NCBI RefSeq assembly: GCF_024346455.1
Contig: NZ_JAGQCY010000004.1
Location: 1 to 64,000 of the forward strand
DNA from: Cyanobium sp. Aljojuca 7A6
Lineage (GTDB): Bacteria > Cyanobacteriota > Cyanobacteriia > PCC-6307 > Cyanobiaceae
DNA length: 64,000 nt
Reading direction: 5' to 3'
In this document: positions 14,717 to 24,746 of the stretch, piece after piece
Layout: every line of letters starts with the position of its first letter
How positions within the stretch are numbered: the stretch's first letter is position 1
Made by a program: the position numbers and the translations under genes
The notes under the pieces: generated by a model
Seen by the model: only the letters and a program-made list of their open reading frames with translations
Told to the model about the DNA's origin: nothing
The model's database searches: none

Positions 14717-16087
14717 ATGCCCGGCCTGGCCTCGCGGCAGCTGGCCTGGCAGGTGCTCCAGGCCGTCGCGGCCGGCGCCTATGCCGATGCGGCCCTGGAG
14801 CGGGAGCTGGCCTCCCTGGCCCGCGCGGTCGGCTGCCTGTCGGCAGCCGACCGCGGTCTGGCCACCGAGATCGCCTATGGCGCCATCCGCCAGCGGCTGC
14901 TGCTGGATGGCTGGATTGACGCCCTTGGCAATGTGTCGGCCCTGCGCCAGCCGCCGGCCCTGCGCTGGTTGCTGCATGTGGGGCTCTACCAGCTGCTGTT
15001 CAGCGATCGGGTGCCGGCGGCGGCGGCGGTGAGCACCACCGTGGCCCTGGCCAAGCGCGTTGGGCTGGGCCGCCTGGCGCCGGTGGTGAACGGGATGCTG
15101 CGCTCCCTGCTGCGGCGGCGCGAGCAGCAGGGCGGCACCGAACCCCACCACGAGCCCTGGGACGGGTTGCCGTTGCCGGCCGATCCCGCCGCCGCCCTGG
15201 CCCTGCGCCGCTCCCTTCCCCCTTGGCTCAGCGCCGAGCTGCTGGGCTGGCTGCCGCCAGTGCGGGCCGAGGCCTTTGCCCTGGCCTGCAACGCCGTGCC
15301 GGCCCTCGACCTGCGCGCCAACCCGCTGCGCACCAGCCGCGACGACCTTCTGGCGCGCTTCGCGGCCGCCGGTGTGGCCGCCCGCGCCCTGCCCGGCGCG
15401 CCCCACGGCCTCACCCTGCTGGAGCGGGTCGGTGATCCCCGCGATCTGCCCGGCTACGCCGGCGGGCTCTGGTGTGTGCAGGATCGCAGTGCCCAGGCCA
15501 TCGCCCCCCTCCTCGATCCCCAGCCCGGCCAGCGGATCCTCGATGCCTGCGCCGCCCCGGGCGGCAAGAGCACCCACCTGGCGGAGCTGGTCGGCGACGT
15601 CGCTGAGCTCTGGGCGCTGGATCGCTCCGAAGCCCGGCTGCGGCGCCTGGATCGCAATGCCGAGCGCCTCGGACTCACCGCGATCCGCTCCCTGGCGCTC
15701 GATGCCACCGCCCTCGCCGAAGCCAAGCCCCACTGGTGCGGCTCCTTCGATCGCGTTCTGCTCGATGCCCCCTGCTCCGGCCTCGGCACCCTGGCCCGCC
15801 ACCCGGATGCCCGCTGGCGCATCACCCCCGACGCCATCGAGGGCCTGGTGACGCTGCAGCGCCAGCTGCTGGAGGCGCTGTTGCCCCTGCTGGCCCCCGG
15901 CGGCCGCCTGGTTTATGCCACCTGCACGGTGGAACCGCGAGAAAACGGAGGCCTGATCAACGCCCTGCTGACGGCCCACCCCGGTTTGTCGCTGCTGCAG
16001 GAACGCCAGTGGTGGCCGGAACCCCCCGAAGCCGAACGGGGCGGCGGCGATGGCTTCTATGCCGCCGTGTTGCAAGCGCCGGCCTAG
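14717..16087 (+). CDS. rsmB: 16S rRNA m5C967 methyltransferase RsmB
   Basis: An N-terminal NusB-like helical domain (about 1-135, with ALERELASLARAVGCLSAAD) is joined to a Rossmann methyltransferase. SAM binding is seen in ILDACAAPGGKSTHLAEL, and the two catalytic cysteines lie in LLDAPCSGLGTLARHPD (PC) and VYATCTVEPRENG (TC). The frame is open far upstream; ATG at 14717 is chosen because it begins the NusB domain directly after the ATL gene. Length 456 residues is usual. It ends 4 bases into the convergent PBP gene. Confidence 0.9.
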   Translation: MPGLASRQLAWQVLQAVAAGAYADAALERELASLARAVGCLSAADRGLATEIAYGAIRQRLLLDGWIDALGNVSALRQPPALRWLLHVGLYQLLFSDRVPAAAAVSTTVALAKRVGLGRLAPVVNGMLRSLLRRREQQGGTEPHHEPWDGLPLPADPAAALALRRSLPPWLSAELLGWLPPVRAEAFALACNAVPALDLRANPLRTSRDDLLARFAAAGVAARALPGAPHGLTLLERVGDPRDLPGYAGGLWCVQDRSAQAIAPLLDPQPGQRILDACAAPGGKSTHLAELVGDVAELWALDRSEARLRRLDRNAERLGLTAIRSLALDATALAEAKPHWCGSFDRVLLDAPCSGLGTLARHPDARWRITPDAIEGLVTLQRQLLEALLPLLAPGGRLVYATCTVEPRENGGLINALLTAHPGLSLLQERQWWPEPPEAERGGGDGFYAAVLQAPA

Positions 16088-18249
16088 GGAGGCGGCGGCG
16101 CGGCGACGGGGGGCGGTGGCGGCAGCGGGGCTGGCACGTCGGCCGGTGGGGCCGGTGGCGGAGCCGCCACGGGATTGCTCGGCGGCGCCTGGGGGGTCGG
16201 GGCGGTTTCAGCCGGGGGGCGCTCGCTGGGGGGCTCCCAGGTGGGTGGAGCTGTGCGGCTGGGCTCCTGGGCCGGCGGCTCCCAGCGCGGGCTTTCGCGC
16301 CTCCAGCTGTCCTCCGGCCGGTCGTCGCGTGGGGCCTGCTTCGCCGGGGCCACCGGCTTGAAGCTGCCGGTGAGCACCGGCTTGGGCGGGAACTTCTGCA
16401 CCGGCAGGCCCTTGGTCACCGGTTCCATGAACGTCCGCCAGGCGTAGGTGGCCAGAACGCTGGTGGTGCCCGTGCCGCGGTTGTTGTCGTACCCCAGCCA
16501 CACGCCGGTGGTGAGCTGGGGAATCGAGCCGATGAACCAGAGGTCCCGCGCCCCCTCGGAGGTGCCCGTCTTGCCGGCCACTGGCCGGTCGGGCAGGGCA
16601 GCGCCGCCACCGGTGCCGCCTTGCACCACCTGCTGCAGCATCCACACCATCGCGTCGGCGATGTCACTGCTCACCGCCCGGGTGCCGCGGGGGCCGTTGG
16701 CCCGGCGTGACCAGAGCAAGTCCCCCTCCGGCCCGAAGATCTCCTCGAAGGGCAGCGGCTGGATGTACACCCCCCGGTTCACCAGCGCCGCGTAGGCCGC
16801 CGTCATGTCGAGCACCGTCTGGTCGTTGGAGCCGATCGCCATCGACAGATAACGTCCGATCTCCCGGTGGATGCCCAGGCTCTTGACGGTGGCGATCACC
16901 GGGTCGTACCCGAGCTTCTGCAGCAGGGCCACCGCCACGATGTTGAGGGAGTTCTGCATCGCCGTGGCCAGGCTCACCCGGCCCATGTAGCGGTTGCCGA
17001 AGTTCCTGGGGCAGTACTTGCCGAAACAGCGGGCCGAATCCAGCACCGTGTCCTCCGGCTTCATGCCCTGCTTCAGGGCCGTGAGATACACGAACAGCTT
17101 GAACGTGGAGCCCGGCGAACGCAGGGCCTGGGAGGCCCGGTTGAACTGGGTCTTCTCCCAGTCCTTGCCGCCCACCATCGCCCGCACCAGCCCGGTGCCC
17201 GGCTCCATCGCCACCAGCGCCCCTTCCATGCTGCCGGTGGCGTAGCTGTCGATCGTTTTCTGGGCCTGGGCCTGCCAGGCCGCATTCACGCCGCTGCGGA
17301 TCGTCAGCCCGCCCACCTCCAGCTGCTCCTTGCTGAGCACCTTGGGCAGTTCCTGCTCCAGCCAGCTGGTGTACCAGGGGGCCGGGTTATAGAAATACTT
17401 CGGTTCGGCTGGCTTCAGGCCCAGGGGAGCAGCCTCGGCCCGCTGCAGCTGGGCGTCGTCGATGGAGCCCGCCTCCCGCATCCGCACCAGCACGAGCGAG
17501 CGCCGCCGCAGGGCCACCTCCGGATTCACCAGCGGCGAATACACCGAGGGGGCCGGCGGCAGGCCGGCGATCATGGCGGCTTCCGGCAGGGTGAGCTGGT
17601 CGGGCCGTTTGGAGAAGTAGATCCAGGCGGCATCGGACACGCCGTAGGCGCTGGAGCCGAGATAGACGTAATTGAGGTATTGCTCGAGAATCTGCGCCTT
17701 GCTCAGCTGGCGCTCGATCTTCCCGGCCAGCGCCGCCTCCTTCAGCTTGCGAATGATCGTGCGGTCCTGGCTGAGGAACACCGTGCGGGCCAGCTGCTGG
17801 GTGATCGTGCTGGCCCCCTCCTCCACCGCGCCCTGCTGCAGGTTGCGCATCAAGGCCCGGCTGATGCCGAACAGATCGATGCCGTCGTGCTGATAGAAGC
17901 GGCGGTCTTCGGCGGCCACAAAGGCGCGCTGGATCAGCAGCGGCATCTTGCCGGCGGGCAGTTTCTCCCGGGTGGCCGGCCCCTTCTTGAGCAACACCTT
18001 GCCATCGGAGGAGAGGATCGTGATCGTCCCCGGCCGGTTGAAGCTGGTGATGCGGCCAGCGTCGGGAAGCATCCCGTCAAGGGCCCTGACCAGGGTCGTC
18101 TGGCCCAGGGCCACCAGCCCACCGGCGGCGGCCGCTGCCAGGGCCGGCACGAGCAGGCGCCAGTTCGAGCGCCGCGCCGGTCGGCTGGGCGGTGGGTCGC
18201 CAGGGTCCCGAGGGCCGGTGGCGGCCGTGGACGGCCCCACCCTAGTCAT
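16084..18249 (-). CDS. Class A penicillin-binding protein (PBP1A type)
   Basis: A bifunctional peptidoglycan synthase anchored by one helix (residues ~31-50). The glycosyltransferase domain has EDRRFYQHDGID (114-125) and EGASTITQQLART; the transpeptidase has the catalytic SPGSTFK (Ser381-Lys384), SLN (434-436) and KTGT (560-563). After about residue 630 comes a low-complexity tail rich in Pro, Ala and Glu ending in a run of prolines. Its start overlaps the stop of chlG by 4 bases, so it is co-transcribed with chlorophyll synthase. It converges with rsmB. Confidence 0.92.
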   Translation of the reverse strand: MTRVGPSTAATGPRDPGDPPPSRPARRSNWRLLVPALAAAAAGGLVALGQTTLVRALDGMLPDAGRITSFNRPGTITILSSDGKVLLKKGPATREKLPAGKMPLLIQRAFVAAEDRRFYQHDGIDLFGISRALMRNLQQGAVEEGASTITQQLARTVFLSQDRTIIRKLKEAALAGKIERQLSKAQILEQYLNYVYLGSSAYGVSDAAWIYFSKRPDQLTLPEAAMIAGLPPAPSVYSPLVNPEVALRRRSLVLVRMREAGSIDDAQLQRAEAAPLGLKPAEPKYFYNPAPWYTSWLEQELPKVLSKEQLEVGGLTIRSGVNAAWQAQAQKTIDSYATGSMEGALVAMEPGTGLVRAMVGGKDWEKTQFNRASQALRSPGSTFKLFVYLTALKQGMKPEDTVLDSARCFGKYCPRNFGNRYMGRVSLATAMQNSLNIVAVALLQKLGYDPVIATVKSLGIHREIGRYLSMAIGSNDQTVLDMTAAYAALVNRGVYIQPLPFEEIFGPEGDLLWSRRANGPRGTRAVSSDIADAMVWMLQQVVQGGTGGGAALPDRPVAGKTGTSEGARDLWFIGSIPQLTTGVWLGYDNNRGTGTTSVLATYAWRTFMEPVTKGLPVQKFPPKPVLTGSFKPVAPAKQAPRDDRPEDSWRRESPRWEPPAQEPSRTAPPTWEPPSERPPAETAPTPQAPPSNPVAAPPPAPPADVPAPLPPPPPVAAPPPP

Positions 18250-19238
18250 GGCAGGGTCAGGTCGCTGTGGCCGATCGCCAGGGCGGTCACGAGCATGCCG
18301 AGCACCAGGAAGGGCTGGGCGCTGGCCTGATACTTCACATCAAAGGCGACGGGATCACGCAGCAGCCAGATGTCCTGGAAGGTGATCTGGGGGACGATCA
18401 GCAACACCAGCAGCACGGCGGCGAAGTGCTGGCCGATGGCGATCAGCACCGCCACCATCGCCAGCTGGAAGAGGTCAATCATGCCGGCGCTGATCCAGCT
18501 GGCCCGTTCGATGCCGAACACGACCGGCAGCGATTGCAGCCCCAGGGCCCGGTCGCCTTCGACGCTCTTGAAGTCATTGACAACGGCGATGCCCAGCCCC
18601 GCCAGGCTGTAGGCCAGGGTCAGCAGGGCTGTGGCCCAGGTGAGCTGGCCGAACAGGGCCTGGCCGGCCCACCAGGGCAGGGCGATGTAGCTGGCCCCCA
18701 GCGCGTAGTTGCCCAGCCAGCCGTTCTGCTTCAGCTTCAGCGGTGGCGCCGAATAGATGTAGCTGACAAACGAGCCGCCCAGGGCCAGCAGCAGCAGCAC
18801 CGGCGTGCTGTGGCCGGCCCAGACATCCAGACCCCAGGCCACGGCCAGACCGGCCAGCAGCAGCACCACGATCTGCAGCCGCACCTGGCCCAGGGGAATC
18901 GCCCCGGAGGGAATCGGCCGGTAGGGCTCGTTGATCGCGTCGATCTCGCGGTCGTAGTAGTCGTTGATCGTCTGGGTGTAGCCCGCCAGCAGCGGACCGC
19001 TCATCAGCATGCAGGCCACCGAGGCTCCCACCTCCGGCAGGGTCCAGTGGAAATTTCCCGACGCCGCCGCGCCGCAGATCACGCCCCAGATCAGGGGGAT
19101 CCAGGTGACGGGCTTCATCAGCTGCAGCCGGATCTTCCAGATGTTGGAGCTGCCGGTGGCGCCCTTCATCCCGAGCAGCTGCCTGGCGCCGCCGGAGACG
19201 CCTGGCGAGCCGGCGCTGCTTTCGGGCCTCTGGCTCAT
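18246..19238 (-). CDS. chlG: Chlorophyll a synthase
   Basis: A UbiA-family membrane prenyltransferase that adds the phytyl (or geranylgeranyl) tail to chlorophyllide. The first Asp-rich motif is [20 protein letters not shown], the second is [20 protein letters not shown]; both bind Mg-prenyl-diphosphate. Eight to nine helices follow. Length of 330 residues is normal. It lies 12 bases after the small DUF2862-type gene and overlaps PBP1A, forming a three-gene operon. Marks the host as an oxygenic phototroph. Confidence 0.95.
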   Translation of the reverse strand: MSQRPESSAGSPGVSGGARQLLGMKGATGSSNIWKIRLQLMKPVTWIPLIWGVICGAAASGNFHWTLPEVGASVACMLMSGPLLAGYTQTINDYYDREIDAINEPYRPIPSGAIPLGQVRLQIVVLLLAGLAVAWGLDVWAGHSTPVLLLLALGGSFVSYIYSAPPLKLKQNGWLGNYALGASYIALPWWAGQALFGQLTWATALLTLAYSLAGLGIAVVNDFKSVEGDRALGLQSLPVVFGIERASWISAGMIDLFQLAMVAVLIAIGQHFAAVLLVLLIVPQITFQDIWLLRDPVAFDVKYQASAQPFLVLGMLVTALAIGHSDLTLP

Positions 19239-19250
19239 GGGTGGGCCGTC

Positions 19251-19463
19251 TCAGGCAGGGGTGATCTCATCATCGAAGAACCAGGTGGTGGTCCCTCCGC
19301 TCAGCTCCACCACCACGCCGATCCCCGTGCCGTCGGTGACCCGGAAGTCCTTCACGGTGCCGGTGGCATCGGCCTTGAGGGCCGCCACCAGAGTGGCCGG
19401 AATCCGATCGCGCACGCGGGTGACCCGCACCTTCGAACCGATGGTGATGCCAGCCTGGGCCAT
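19251..19463 (-). CDS. Small conserved cyanobacterial protein (DUF2862 type)
   Basis: 70 residues starting [20 protein letters not shown] and ending [15 protein letters not shown], a beta-rich SH3-like small protein known from cyanobacteria as DUF2862. Function unknown. ATG at 19463 is taken although the frame stays open upstream, since that part is antisense to hisF. It is the first gene of the chlG operon and is divergent from hisF with only 43 bases between start codons. Confidence 0.8.
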   Translation of the reverse strand: MAQAGITIGSKVRVTRVRDRIPATLVAALKADATGTVKDFRVTDGTGIGVVVELSGGTTTWFFDDEITPA

Positions 19464-19506
19464 GTCCGGCGCGATTAGAAAGTGGAGAAACCCTAACAGC
19501 GAACCC

Positions 19507-20304
19507 TTGGTAGCCAAACGGATCATCCCCTGTCTCGACGTGGCCGGGGGCAGGGTTGTGAAGGGCATCAACTTCATTGGTCTGCGCGATGCCGGCGACC
19601 CGGTGGAACTGGCCTGTCGCTACAGCCTCTCCGGTGCCGATGAACTCGTCTTCCTGGACATCGCCGCCAGCCACCAGGGCCGCGCCACCCTGGTGGAGAT
19701 GGTGCAGCGCACCGCCGAGGCGGTGACGATCCCCTTCACCGTTGGCGGCGGCATCGTCAGCGTCGAGGGCATCACGGAGCTGCTGCGGGCCGGTGCCGAC
19801 AAGGTGAGCCTCAATTCCTCGGCGGTCCGCACCCCGGAGCTGGTGACGGCCGGTGCCGATCGCTTCGGCTGCCAGTGCATCGTCGTGGCCATCGATGCCC
19901 GCCGTCGCCCCGGCGCGGGCGACGCCGCCCCGGCCTGGGATGTCTTCGTCAAGGGCGGGCGGGAGAACACCGGCCTTGATGCGGTGGCCTGGGCCCGGCG
20001 CGTGGTGGCGCTCGGTGCCGGCGAGATCCTGCTCACCTCCATGGACGGCGATGGCACCCAGGCGGGATACGATCTGGCCCTGACCCGGGCGGTGGTCGAG
20101 GCCGTGGAGGTGCCTGTGATCGCCTCCGGAGGTGCCGGCTGCATCGACCACATCGCCGCCGCTCTTGAGGTGGCCGGGGCCTCAGCCGCCCTGCTGGCCT
20201 CCCTTCTCCATGACGGGGTGCTCACGGTGGAGGAGATCAAGACGGACCTGCTGCGGCGGGGCCTGCCCGTCCGCCCCCTTTTGGCGCCCCAGACCACAGC
20301 CTGA
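19507..20304 (+). CDS. hisF: Imidazole glycerol phosphate synthase cyclase subunit
   Basis: HisF uses ammonia from HisH to close the imidazole ring of histidine. The (beta/alpha)8 barrel is complete, with the first catalytic Asp in [18 protein letters not shown] (Asp11), the second in VVAIDARR, and phosphate-binding GGG (VGGGI) and ASGGAG loops. The start is a TTG at 19507 giving [11 protein letters not shown]; no ATG or GTG is near, and the frame upstream is antisense to the DUF2862 gene. 265 residues is normal. Confidence 0.92.
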   Translation: MVAKRIIPCLDVAGGRVVKGINFIGLRDAGDPVELACRYSLSGADELVFLDIAASHQGRATLVEMVQRTAEAVTIPFTVGGGIVSVEGITELLRAGADKVSLNSSAVRTPELVTAGADRFGCQCIVVAIDARRRPGAGDAAPAWDVFVKGGRENTGLDAVAWARRVVALGAGEILLTSMDGDGTQAGYDLALTRAVVEAVEVPVIASGGAGCIDHIAAALEVAGASAALLASLLHDGVLTVEEIKTDLLRRGLPVRPLLAPQTTA

Positions 20305-20366
20305 GGTGTCGGAGGCCGCTTCGATCGCAGCGGTCGCTTCACTTCCCGTAACATTGAGGTCTGTCC

Positions 20367-20711
20367 GTGGATCGTGGTGCATCGGTGAACGCCTTTCTGC
20401 TCCTACCAACGCCGGTCGTCACGGCCATCGCGCTGGTGGTGGTGCTGGTGGTGATCGCCCTGGTGGCCTGGGCGTTGCAGCTGATGCAGGCCGCCACCGA
20501 CCGCCGCGAATTTTCCCTGATGCTGGCCGGCTGCATGGTCTGCTCGGCGGCCGTTGGCCTGGCCACCGTGATGGTGCTCACCTTCACCAGCCCGGTTCGC
20601 CTCGAAGCCCGTGGCCTGACGGCTCCCGACCTTGAAGCGGCGGGCGTCAGCCTGGACGCCATCGTGCTGCCATGGGATGACTCCCTGATTGCCGGCCTTG
20701 GCGACAGTTGA
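20367..20711 (+). CDS. Small membrane protein, unknown function
   Basis: About 114 residues with two hydrophobic helices ([20 protein letters not shown] and [20 protein letters not shown]). The C-terminal part ([20 protein letters not shown]) is polar. The start is GTG at 20367 or GTG at 20385. It lies between hisF and menG and overlaps the start of menG by 23 bases, so it is probably translated in series with it. I do not recognise a family. Confidence 0.6.
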   Translation: MDRGASVNAFLLLPTPVVTAIALVVVLVVIALVAWALQLMQAATDRREFSLMLAGCMVCSAAVGLATVMVLTFTSPVRLEARGLTAPDLEAAGVSLDAIVLPWDDSLIAGLGDS

Positions 20712-21399
20712 CCCCGGGCAGATCAGCGATCTGTTCGACGCCATCGCCCCCCGCTACGACCAGCTGAACGATCTGCTCAGCCTGGGGTTGCACCGCCTCT
20801 GGAAACGGCAGGCGCTGCTCTGGTTGCGTCCCCAGCCCGGCCAGCGCCTGCTGGATCTCTGCTGCGGCACCGGTGACCTGGCCCTGGTGCTCGCGTCTCG
20901 CGTCCGCCCCGGAGGCCTGGTGCTGGGGCTCGATGCGGCCGCCGCGCCCCTGGCGATCGCCCGCCACCGCGCCGCCCGTCAGCCCTGGCTGCCCCTGCAA
21001 TGGCAGCAGGGCGATGCCCTGGCCACCGGCCTGGCCGACGGCTGGGCCGATGGGGCGGTGATGGCCTATGGCCTGCGCAACCTGGCCGATCCCGCCGCCG
21101 GCCTGGTGGAGCTGCGGCGCCTGCTGCGGCCTGGCGCGCGGGCGGCGGTGCTGGATTTCAACCGGCCCGCTCCGGCCTCAGCCCCGGCCGCCTTCCAGCG
21201 CTTCTACCTGCGGCGTCTGGTGGTGCCGGCCGCCCGTGCCGTGGGCCTGCCGGAGCAGTACGCCTACCTGGAGCAAAGCCTGGCCCGCTTCCCCACCGCC
21301 CCCGTCCAGGAGCAGCTGGCCCGGTCCGCCGGATTTTCCATGGCCCGGCACCGACCCCTGGCCGGCGGCCTGATGGGGCAGCTGGAGCTGCTGGCCTGA
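20689..21399 (+). CDS. menG: Demethylphylloquinone / demethylmenaquinone methyltransferase
   Basis: UbiE/COQ5-type methyltransferase that adds the ring methyl in phylloquinone synthesis in cyanobacteria. The N-terminal IAPRYDQLNDLLSLGLHRLW is the family signature; SAM binding is in LLDLCCGTGDLALVL, and motif YGLRNLADP follows. The start codon is a TTG at 20689 (LPALATVD) overlapping the previous gene; other starts further in would remove the family N-terminus. At 236 residues it has normal length. Confidence 0.88.
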   Translation: MPALATVDPGQISDLFDAIAPRYDQLNDLLSLGLHRLWKRQALLWLRPQPGQRLLDLCCGTGDLALVLASRVRPGGLVLGLDAAAAPLAIARHRAARQPWLPLQWQQGDALATGLADGWADGAVMAYGLRNLADPAAGLVELRRLLRPGARAAVLDFNRPAPASAPAAFQRFYLRRLVVPAARAVGLPEQYAYLEQSLARFPTAPVQEQLARSAGFSMARHRPLAGGLMGQLELLA

Positions 21400-21498
21400 G
21401 CCCCTGGCTTGGGACTCCGGCCGCAGCTTCGGGGAGCACCGATCTGGCAGCATCGAGCCACCCTTCTTCCGTCCTGGCCACAACCCGACCGGCGCACC

Positions 21499-22377
21499 AT
21501 GCTTTTCCAGGACATCATCGCCAGCCTCAACCGGTTCTGGGCCGACCAGGGCTGCCTGATCCTGCAGCCCTACGACACCGAAAAAGGCGCCGGCACCATG
21601 AGCCCCCACACCGTACTGCGGGCCATCGGCCCGGAGCCCTGGGCGGTGGCCTATCCCGAGCCCTGCCGGCGCCCCACCGACGGCCGCTACGGCGACAACC
21701 CCAACCGGGCCCAGCACTATTTCCAGTACCAGGTGCTGATCAAGCCCTCTCCGGATGCCATCCAGGAGACCTATCTGGCCTCCCTTGAGGCCCTGGGCAT
21801 CCGCGCCAGAGACCACGACATCCGCTTCGTGGAGGACAACTGGGAATCCCCCACCCTGGGGGCCTGGGGTGTGGGCTGGGAGGTCTGGCTCGATGGCATG
21901 GAGGTGACCCAGTTCACCTATTTCCAGCAGTGCGGCGGCCTCGATTGCCGGCCGGTGTCGATCGAGATCACCTACGGCCTGGAGCGGCTGGCGATGTACC
22001 TCCAGGACGTGGAGAGCATCTGGGACCTGCGCTGGAACGGGGAACGCAGCTACGGCGACATCTGGCTGCCCTTCGAGAAAGGGCAGTGCACCTACAACTT
22101 CGAGGCCGCCAACCCCGAACGGCTGCTGCAGCTGTTCGCCCTGCATGAAGCCGAGGCCGCCGATCTGGTGGCGGCCGGGCTGCCGGCCCCGGCCCTCGAC
22201 CACGTGCTCAAGTGCAGCCACACCTTCAACCTGCTGGAGGCCCGCGGCGTGATCTCGGTCACCGAGCGCACCGCCACCATCGGTCGCATCCGCCATCTGG
22301 CGCGGCAGGTGGCGGAGGCCTGGCTGGAGGAACGCCGGGCCCTGGGCTTCCCCCTGCTGACCCCACCACCGGCGTGA
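21499..22377 (+). CDS. glyQ: Glycyl-tRNA synthetase alpha subunit
   Basis: Class II synthetase alpha chain: [20 protein letters not shown] at the start, motif 2-like [20 protein letters not shown], then [10 protein letters not shown] and [17 protein letters not shown] at 21499 is chosen because the family starts MxFQDII. The alpha2beta2 enzyme charges tRNA-Gly; glyS is not adjacent. The stop overlaps the GTG start of a small gene. 292 residues is typical. Confidence 0.93.
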   Translation: MLFQDIIASLNRFWADQGCLILQPYDTEKGAGTMSPHTVLRAIGPEPWAVAYPEPCRRPTDGRYGDNPNRAQHYFQYQVLIKPSPDAIQETYLASLEALGIRARDHDIRFVEDNWESPTLGAWGVGWEVWLDGMEVTQFTYFQQCGGLDCRPVSIEITYGLERLAMYLQDVESIWDLRWNGERSYGDIWLPFEKGQCTYNFEAANPERLLQLFALHEAEAADLVAAGLPAPALDHVLKCSHTFNLLEARGVISVTERTATIGRIRHLARQVAEAWLEERRALGFPLLTPPPA

Positions 22378-22556
22378 AGCGCACCCTGCTGGTGGCGGTG
22401 CTGGTGGTCGGCGCCTTCCAGGCCGGCCGCCTCACCGAGCGGGCCATCTGGCCCTGCCGCTTGCGGCCCCTGGCCGCCCTGGTGGCCCCCCTGCTGGGTC
22501 AGGAGCTGCCCAGCCCCCAGCTCTGCGAGCTGATGCTCAAGCTGCCGAGTTTCTGA
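22374..22556 (+). CDS. Small hypothetical protein after glyQ
   Basis: A 60-residue frame starting at GTG 22374, which overlaps the glyQ stop by 4 bases. It begins with a hydrophobic, signal-anchor-like helix ([14 protein letters not shown]), followed by basic and Pro-rich residues and ends [16 protein letters not shown]. No family recognised. The overlap and codon use suggest a real gene, but it is small. Confidence 0.45.
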   Translation: MKRTLLVAVLVVGAFQAGRLTERAIWPCRLRPLAALVAPLLGQELPSPQLCELMLKLPSF

Positions 22557-22574
22557 GGCGGCCGGGTCCCCGGC

Positions 22575-23576
22575 TCAGGGCGCGGTGGCCACCGCCTTGA
22601 CCTTGGGAGCGCCGCCGAAGAAGAACTTCACGCCCACTTCGATGCCGTTCAGGTAGGAGGCGAAGCCGTTGGACTGGGCATCGCCGTTGTTCCATTGCAG
22701 GCCCATGTACCGCCAGGACAGGTTCAGATCGGTGTTGTCGCCAATGGCATAGCCCAGGCCCACCTGGGCATTGCCACTGAGGTCCTGCTGGCCTGCCAGG
22801 CCGAAGCCCCCCACGTCGGCGCGGGCGAAGGCCCGCAGGCGCGGCGAGAGGAACACGGTGGCCTGGGTGCCCACCAGGGGTTGCACCCAGGTGCGCTGAA
22901 GGTTGCGGGTGGGCTCCAGCAGGGTGCGTCCGAAGGGGCCATCGAGGGTGGCGGCCAGATTCAGGCGGCCATCGATCAGCCGTATCCCGGCATAGGGGAT
23001 CACCGAATAGGTCCCGGGCTTGCCCAGGGCCGATTCCCGCGCGCCGAAGCGATAGCGGAGGGCCAGGTCGTAGATCCCCAGCTGCTGGCCCACGTCGGCC
23101 GTGGTCGTGAACAGGTTGCGCTGACCCACCAGCCGGCTGGCCTGGTCCCCCAGGTTGATGGTCCAGAGATCGCCCTGCAGGCCCAGCCGTCCCTTCTCGA
23201 CGCTGCCGCGGGCGGAGGCGGCGAAGCGCAGCACGCTGAGGATCTCCCCCAGGTCCTGGTCCACCTCGGCCTCCTGGCCACGGATGGTGACCGAGCCGGT
23301 GGAGCGCAGCGGCGCAAAGCCATAGAGCTCGACCGTGCCGCTCCAGGGATTGACGGCTGGGGCCGTCTCCCCTGGTGCCGGCTCCGCCTGAGCCGTCTCC
23401 GGCGCGGCCGCCACCGCCGAAGACGCTGGCGGCAGGCGCAGCTCCTGGCCGATCCAGCTGGCCTCCGCCGAGCGGCCCCGGGCCGGGTCGGCCAGGGCGG
23501 CTGCCCCCAGGAGGGCAGGTGAGGCCAGGGCCAGGCCCGCCAGGACTCGGACCAGGCTGCTCGGACGGTTCTTCAT
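22575..23576 (-). CDS. Putative outer-membrane beta-barrel protein
   Basis: A signal peptide (VRVLAGLALASPALLGAAALA, cut near LADP) precedes a short Ala/Pro/Glu-rich linker and then a beta-rich domain with alternating hydrophobic strands, aromatic girdles and a C-terminal strand ending with GIEVGVKFFFGG followed by a short tail. The overall look is an OmpW/Omp_b-brl-like barrel. The central segment GYAIGDNTDLNLSWRYMGLQ is characteristic of such porin-like proteins. Substrate or role is not visible. It is convergent with the small gene after glyQ. Confidence 0.65.
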   Translation of the reverse strand: MKNRPSSLVRVLAGLALASPALLGAAALADPARGRSAEASWIGQELRLPPASSAVAAAPETAQAEPAPGETAPAVNPWSGTVELYGFAPLRSTGSVTIRGQEAEVDQDLGEILSVLRFAASARGSVEKGRLGLQGDLWTINLGDQASRLVGQRNLFTTTADVGQQLGIYDLALRYRFGARESALGKPGTYSVIPYAGIRLIDGRLNLAATLDGPFGRTLLEPTRNLQRTWVQPLVGTQATVFLSPRLRAFARADVGGFGLAGQQDLSGNAQVGLGYAIGDNTDLNLSWRYMGLQWNNGDAQSNGFASYLNGIEVGVKFFFGGAPKVKAVATAP

Positions 23577-23629
23577 GGGCGGGATCTTAAGCAGACTAGC
23601 CGGGACTGGCGGGGCCAGGGCGGGATGCC

Positions 23630-24682
23630 TCAGCGGTTGGCACCCGTCACCCTGAGGCTCGTGCCGGGAGGCTCGCCGAAGAGGGCGCGGTAGTCGCGGG
23701 CGAAATGGCCCGCGTTCAGGAATCCCCAGCGGGCGGCCAGTTCAGCGACCCGCTCCGTCTCCGGATCGGCGCTCAGCAGGGCCTGCCGCACCCCGTGCAG
23801 GCGACGGATCTTGAGGTAGGCCATCGGGCCCATGCCCAGGTGTTCCTGGAATCCCTGCAGCAGGCTGCGCCGACCGGCCGCGACCTGGCGGCACAGCCCA
23901 TCGAGGCTGATCGGCTCGTGGGGATGCTCCGCCATCCAGGCCTGGGCGGCCTTCACCAGCTCAATCCGAGCCGGCGGCCGGGCCAGCCGCGCGCCGTGGC
24001 CGGTGCGGTGCACCAGGGCCTCCACCAGCAGGGGCACCAGGTCCCCTCCCAGCTGCCGGCGGATCGCCGGATCCTCCATCAGGGCTGGAGACCGCTCGGC
24101 CAGGCGGAAGATCCGGCGCAGGCAGGCCTTCACCGTTTCGAAGCGCCGCGGATCGATCGCCTGCCAGTTGACACCCTCCAGCGGCTCCTCCAGGCCCGGT
24201 CCGCCCAGCTCGCGGGCCCACTGCAGGAACCTCTCCCGATCCAGGCTCAGCAACGCCAGGCTGCAGCGTTCGGGGGTGGTGAGGTGGATCTCGCCGCCGG
24301 CGGCCAGGCCGAAGAACGCCGTGACCGGCAGCTCCAAGCCGTGGGAGCGCATCACGGGCTGGCCGGGGTTCTCCTCCAGGTCAAGGGCGATCAGCTGGCG
24401 GCCTGTGGGTTTGGGCCCACCCCCGTGGAGGGGCCGATCGAAACGCAGCCGCATGACCTGGAGCGCACCGAGGTCGAGGGCCAGCAGCTCGCTGCCCAGG
24501 CGGCCGCCGGCCAGCTGGGTGAGTTGCACCGGCAGCAGGGGGCTCAGCACCCCTTCCAGGCGCGCGACGTCGTGGATGGGGCGGCACGGGGAAGAAGCGG
24601 ATCCGCACTTTTTGAGTGTTCGGATCGTTCCACTCAGTGCATCCTTTAGGGGCGTGTCCCCCGAAGGCGTGGCGTCCGTCAC
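23630..24682 (-). CDS. AraC-family transcriptional regulator
   Basis: The C-terminal ~100 residues hold two helix-turn-helix motifs: ISLDGLCRQVAAGRRSLLQG followed by FQEHLGMGPMAYLKIRRLHG and then ELAARWGFLNAGHFARDYRA with LFGEPPG. The N-terminal half would sense a ligand. GTG at 24682 is taken as the start, but it is not certain; the first 40 residues are weakly family-like. It is divergent from sulfatase 1 with 64 bases between starts, so it is the natural regulator of the sulfatase genes. The short gap contains imperfect GGGGCGTGTCCCC-type symmetry near 24650. Confidence 0.82.
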   Translation of the reverse strand: MTDATPSGDTPLKDALSGTIRTLKKCGSASSPCRPIHDVARLEGVLSPLLPVQLTQLAGGRLGSELLALDLGALQVMRLRFDRPLHGGGPKPTGRQLIALDLEENPGQPVMRSHGLELPVTAFFGLAAGGEIHLTTPERCSLALLSLDRERFLQWARELGGPGLEEPLEGVNWQAIDPRRFETVKACLRRIFRLAERSPALMEDPAIRRQLGGDLVPLLVEALVHRTGHGARLARPPARIELVKAAQAWMAEHPHEPISLDGLCRQVAAGRRSLLQGFQEHLGMGPMAYLKIRRLHGVRQALLSADPETERVAELAARWGFLNAGHFARDYRALFGEPPGTSLRVTGANR

Positions 24683-24746
24683 GTGACAACGGGGGACCTG
24701 ATCCCTCTTCCTACCCCACTTCCTCACCCGCCGGGTGTTCCCCGCC

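Noticed and set aside
16867-18330. Long open frame (487 codons) on the plus strand opposite PBP1A
   Set aside because: It is antisense to a gene with all penicillin-binding motifs; such long shadows are usual at this GC content, and the translation is rich in His, Gln, Gly and Arg without a recognisable domain.
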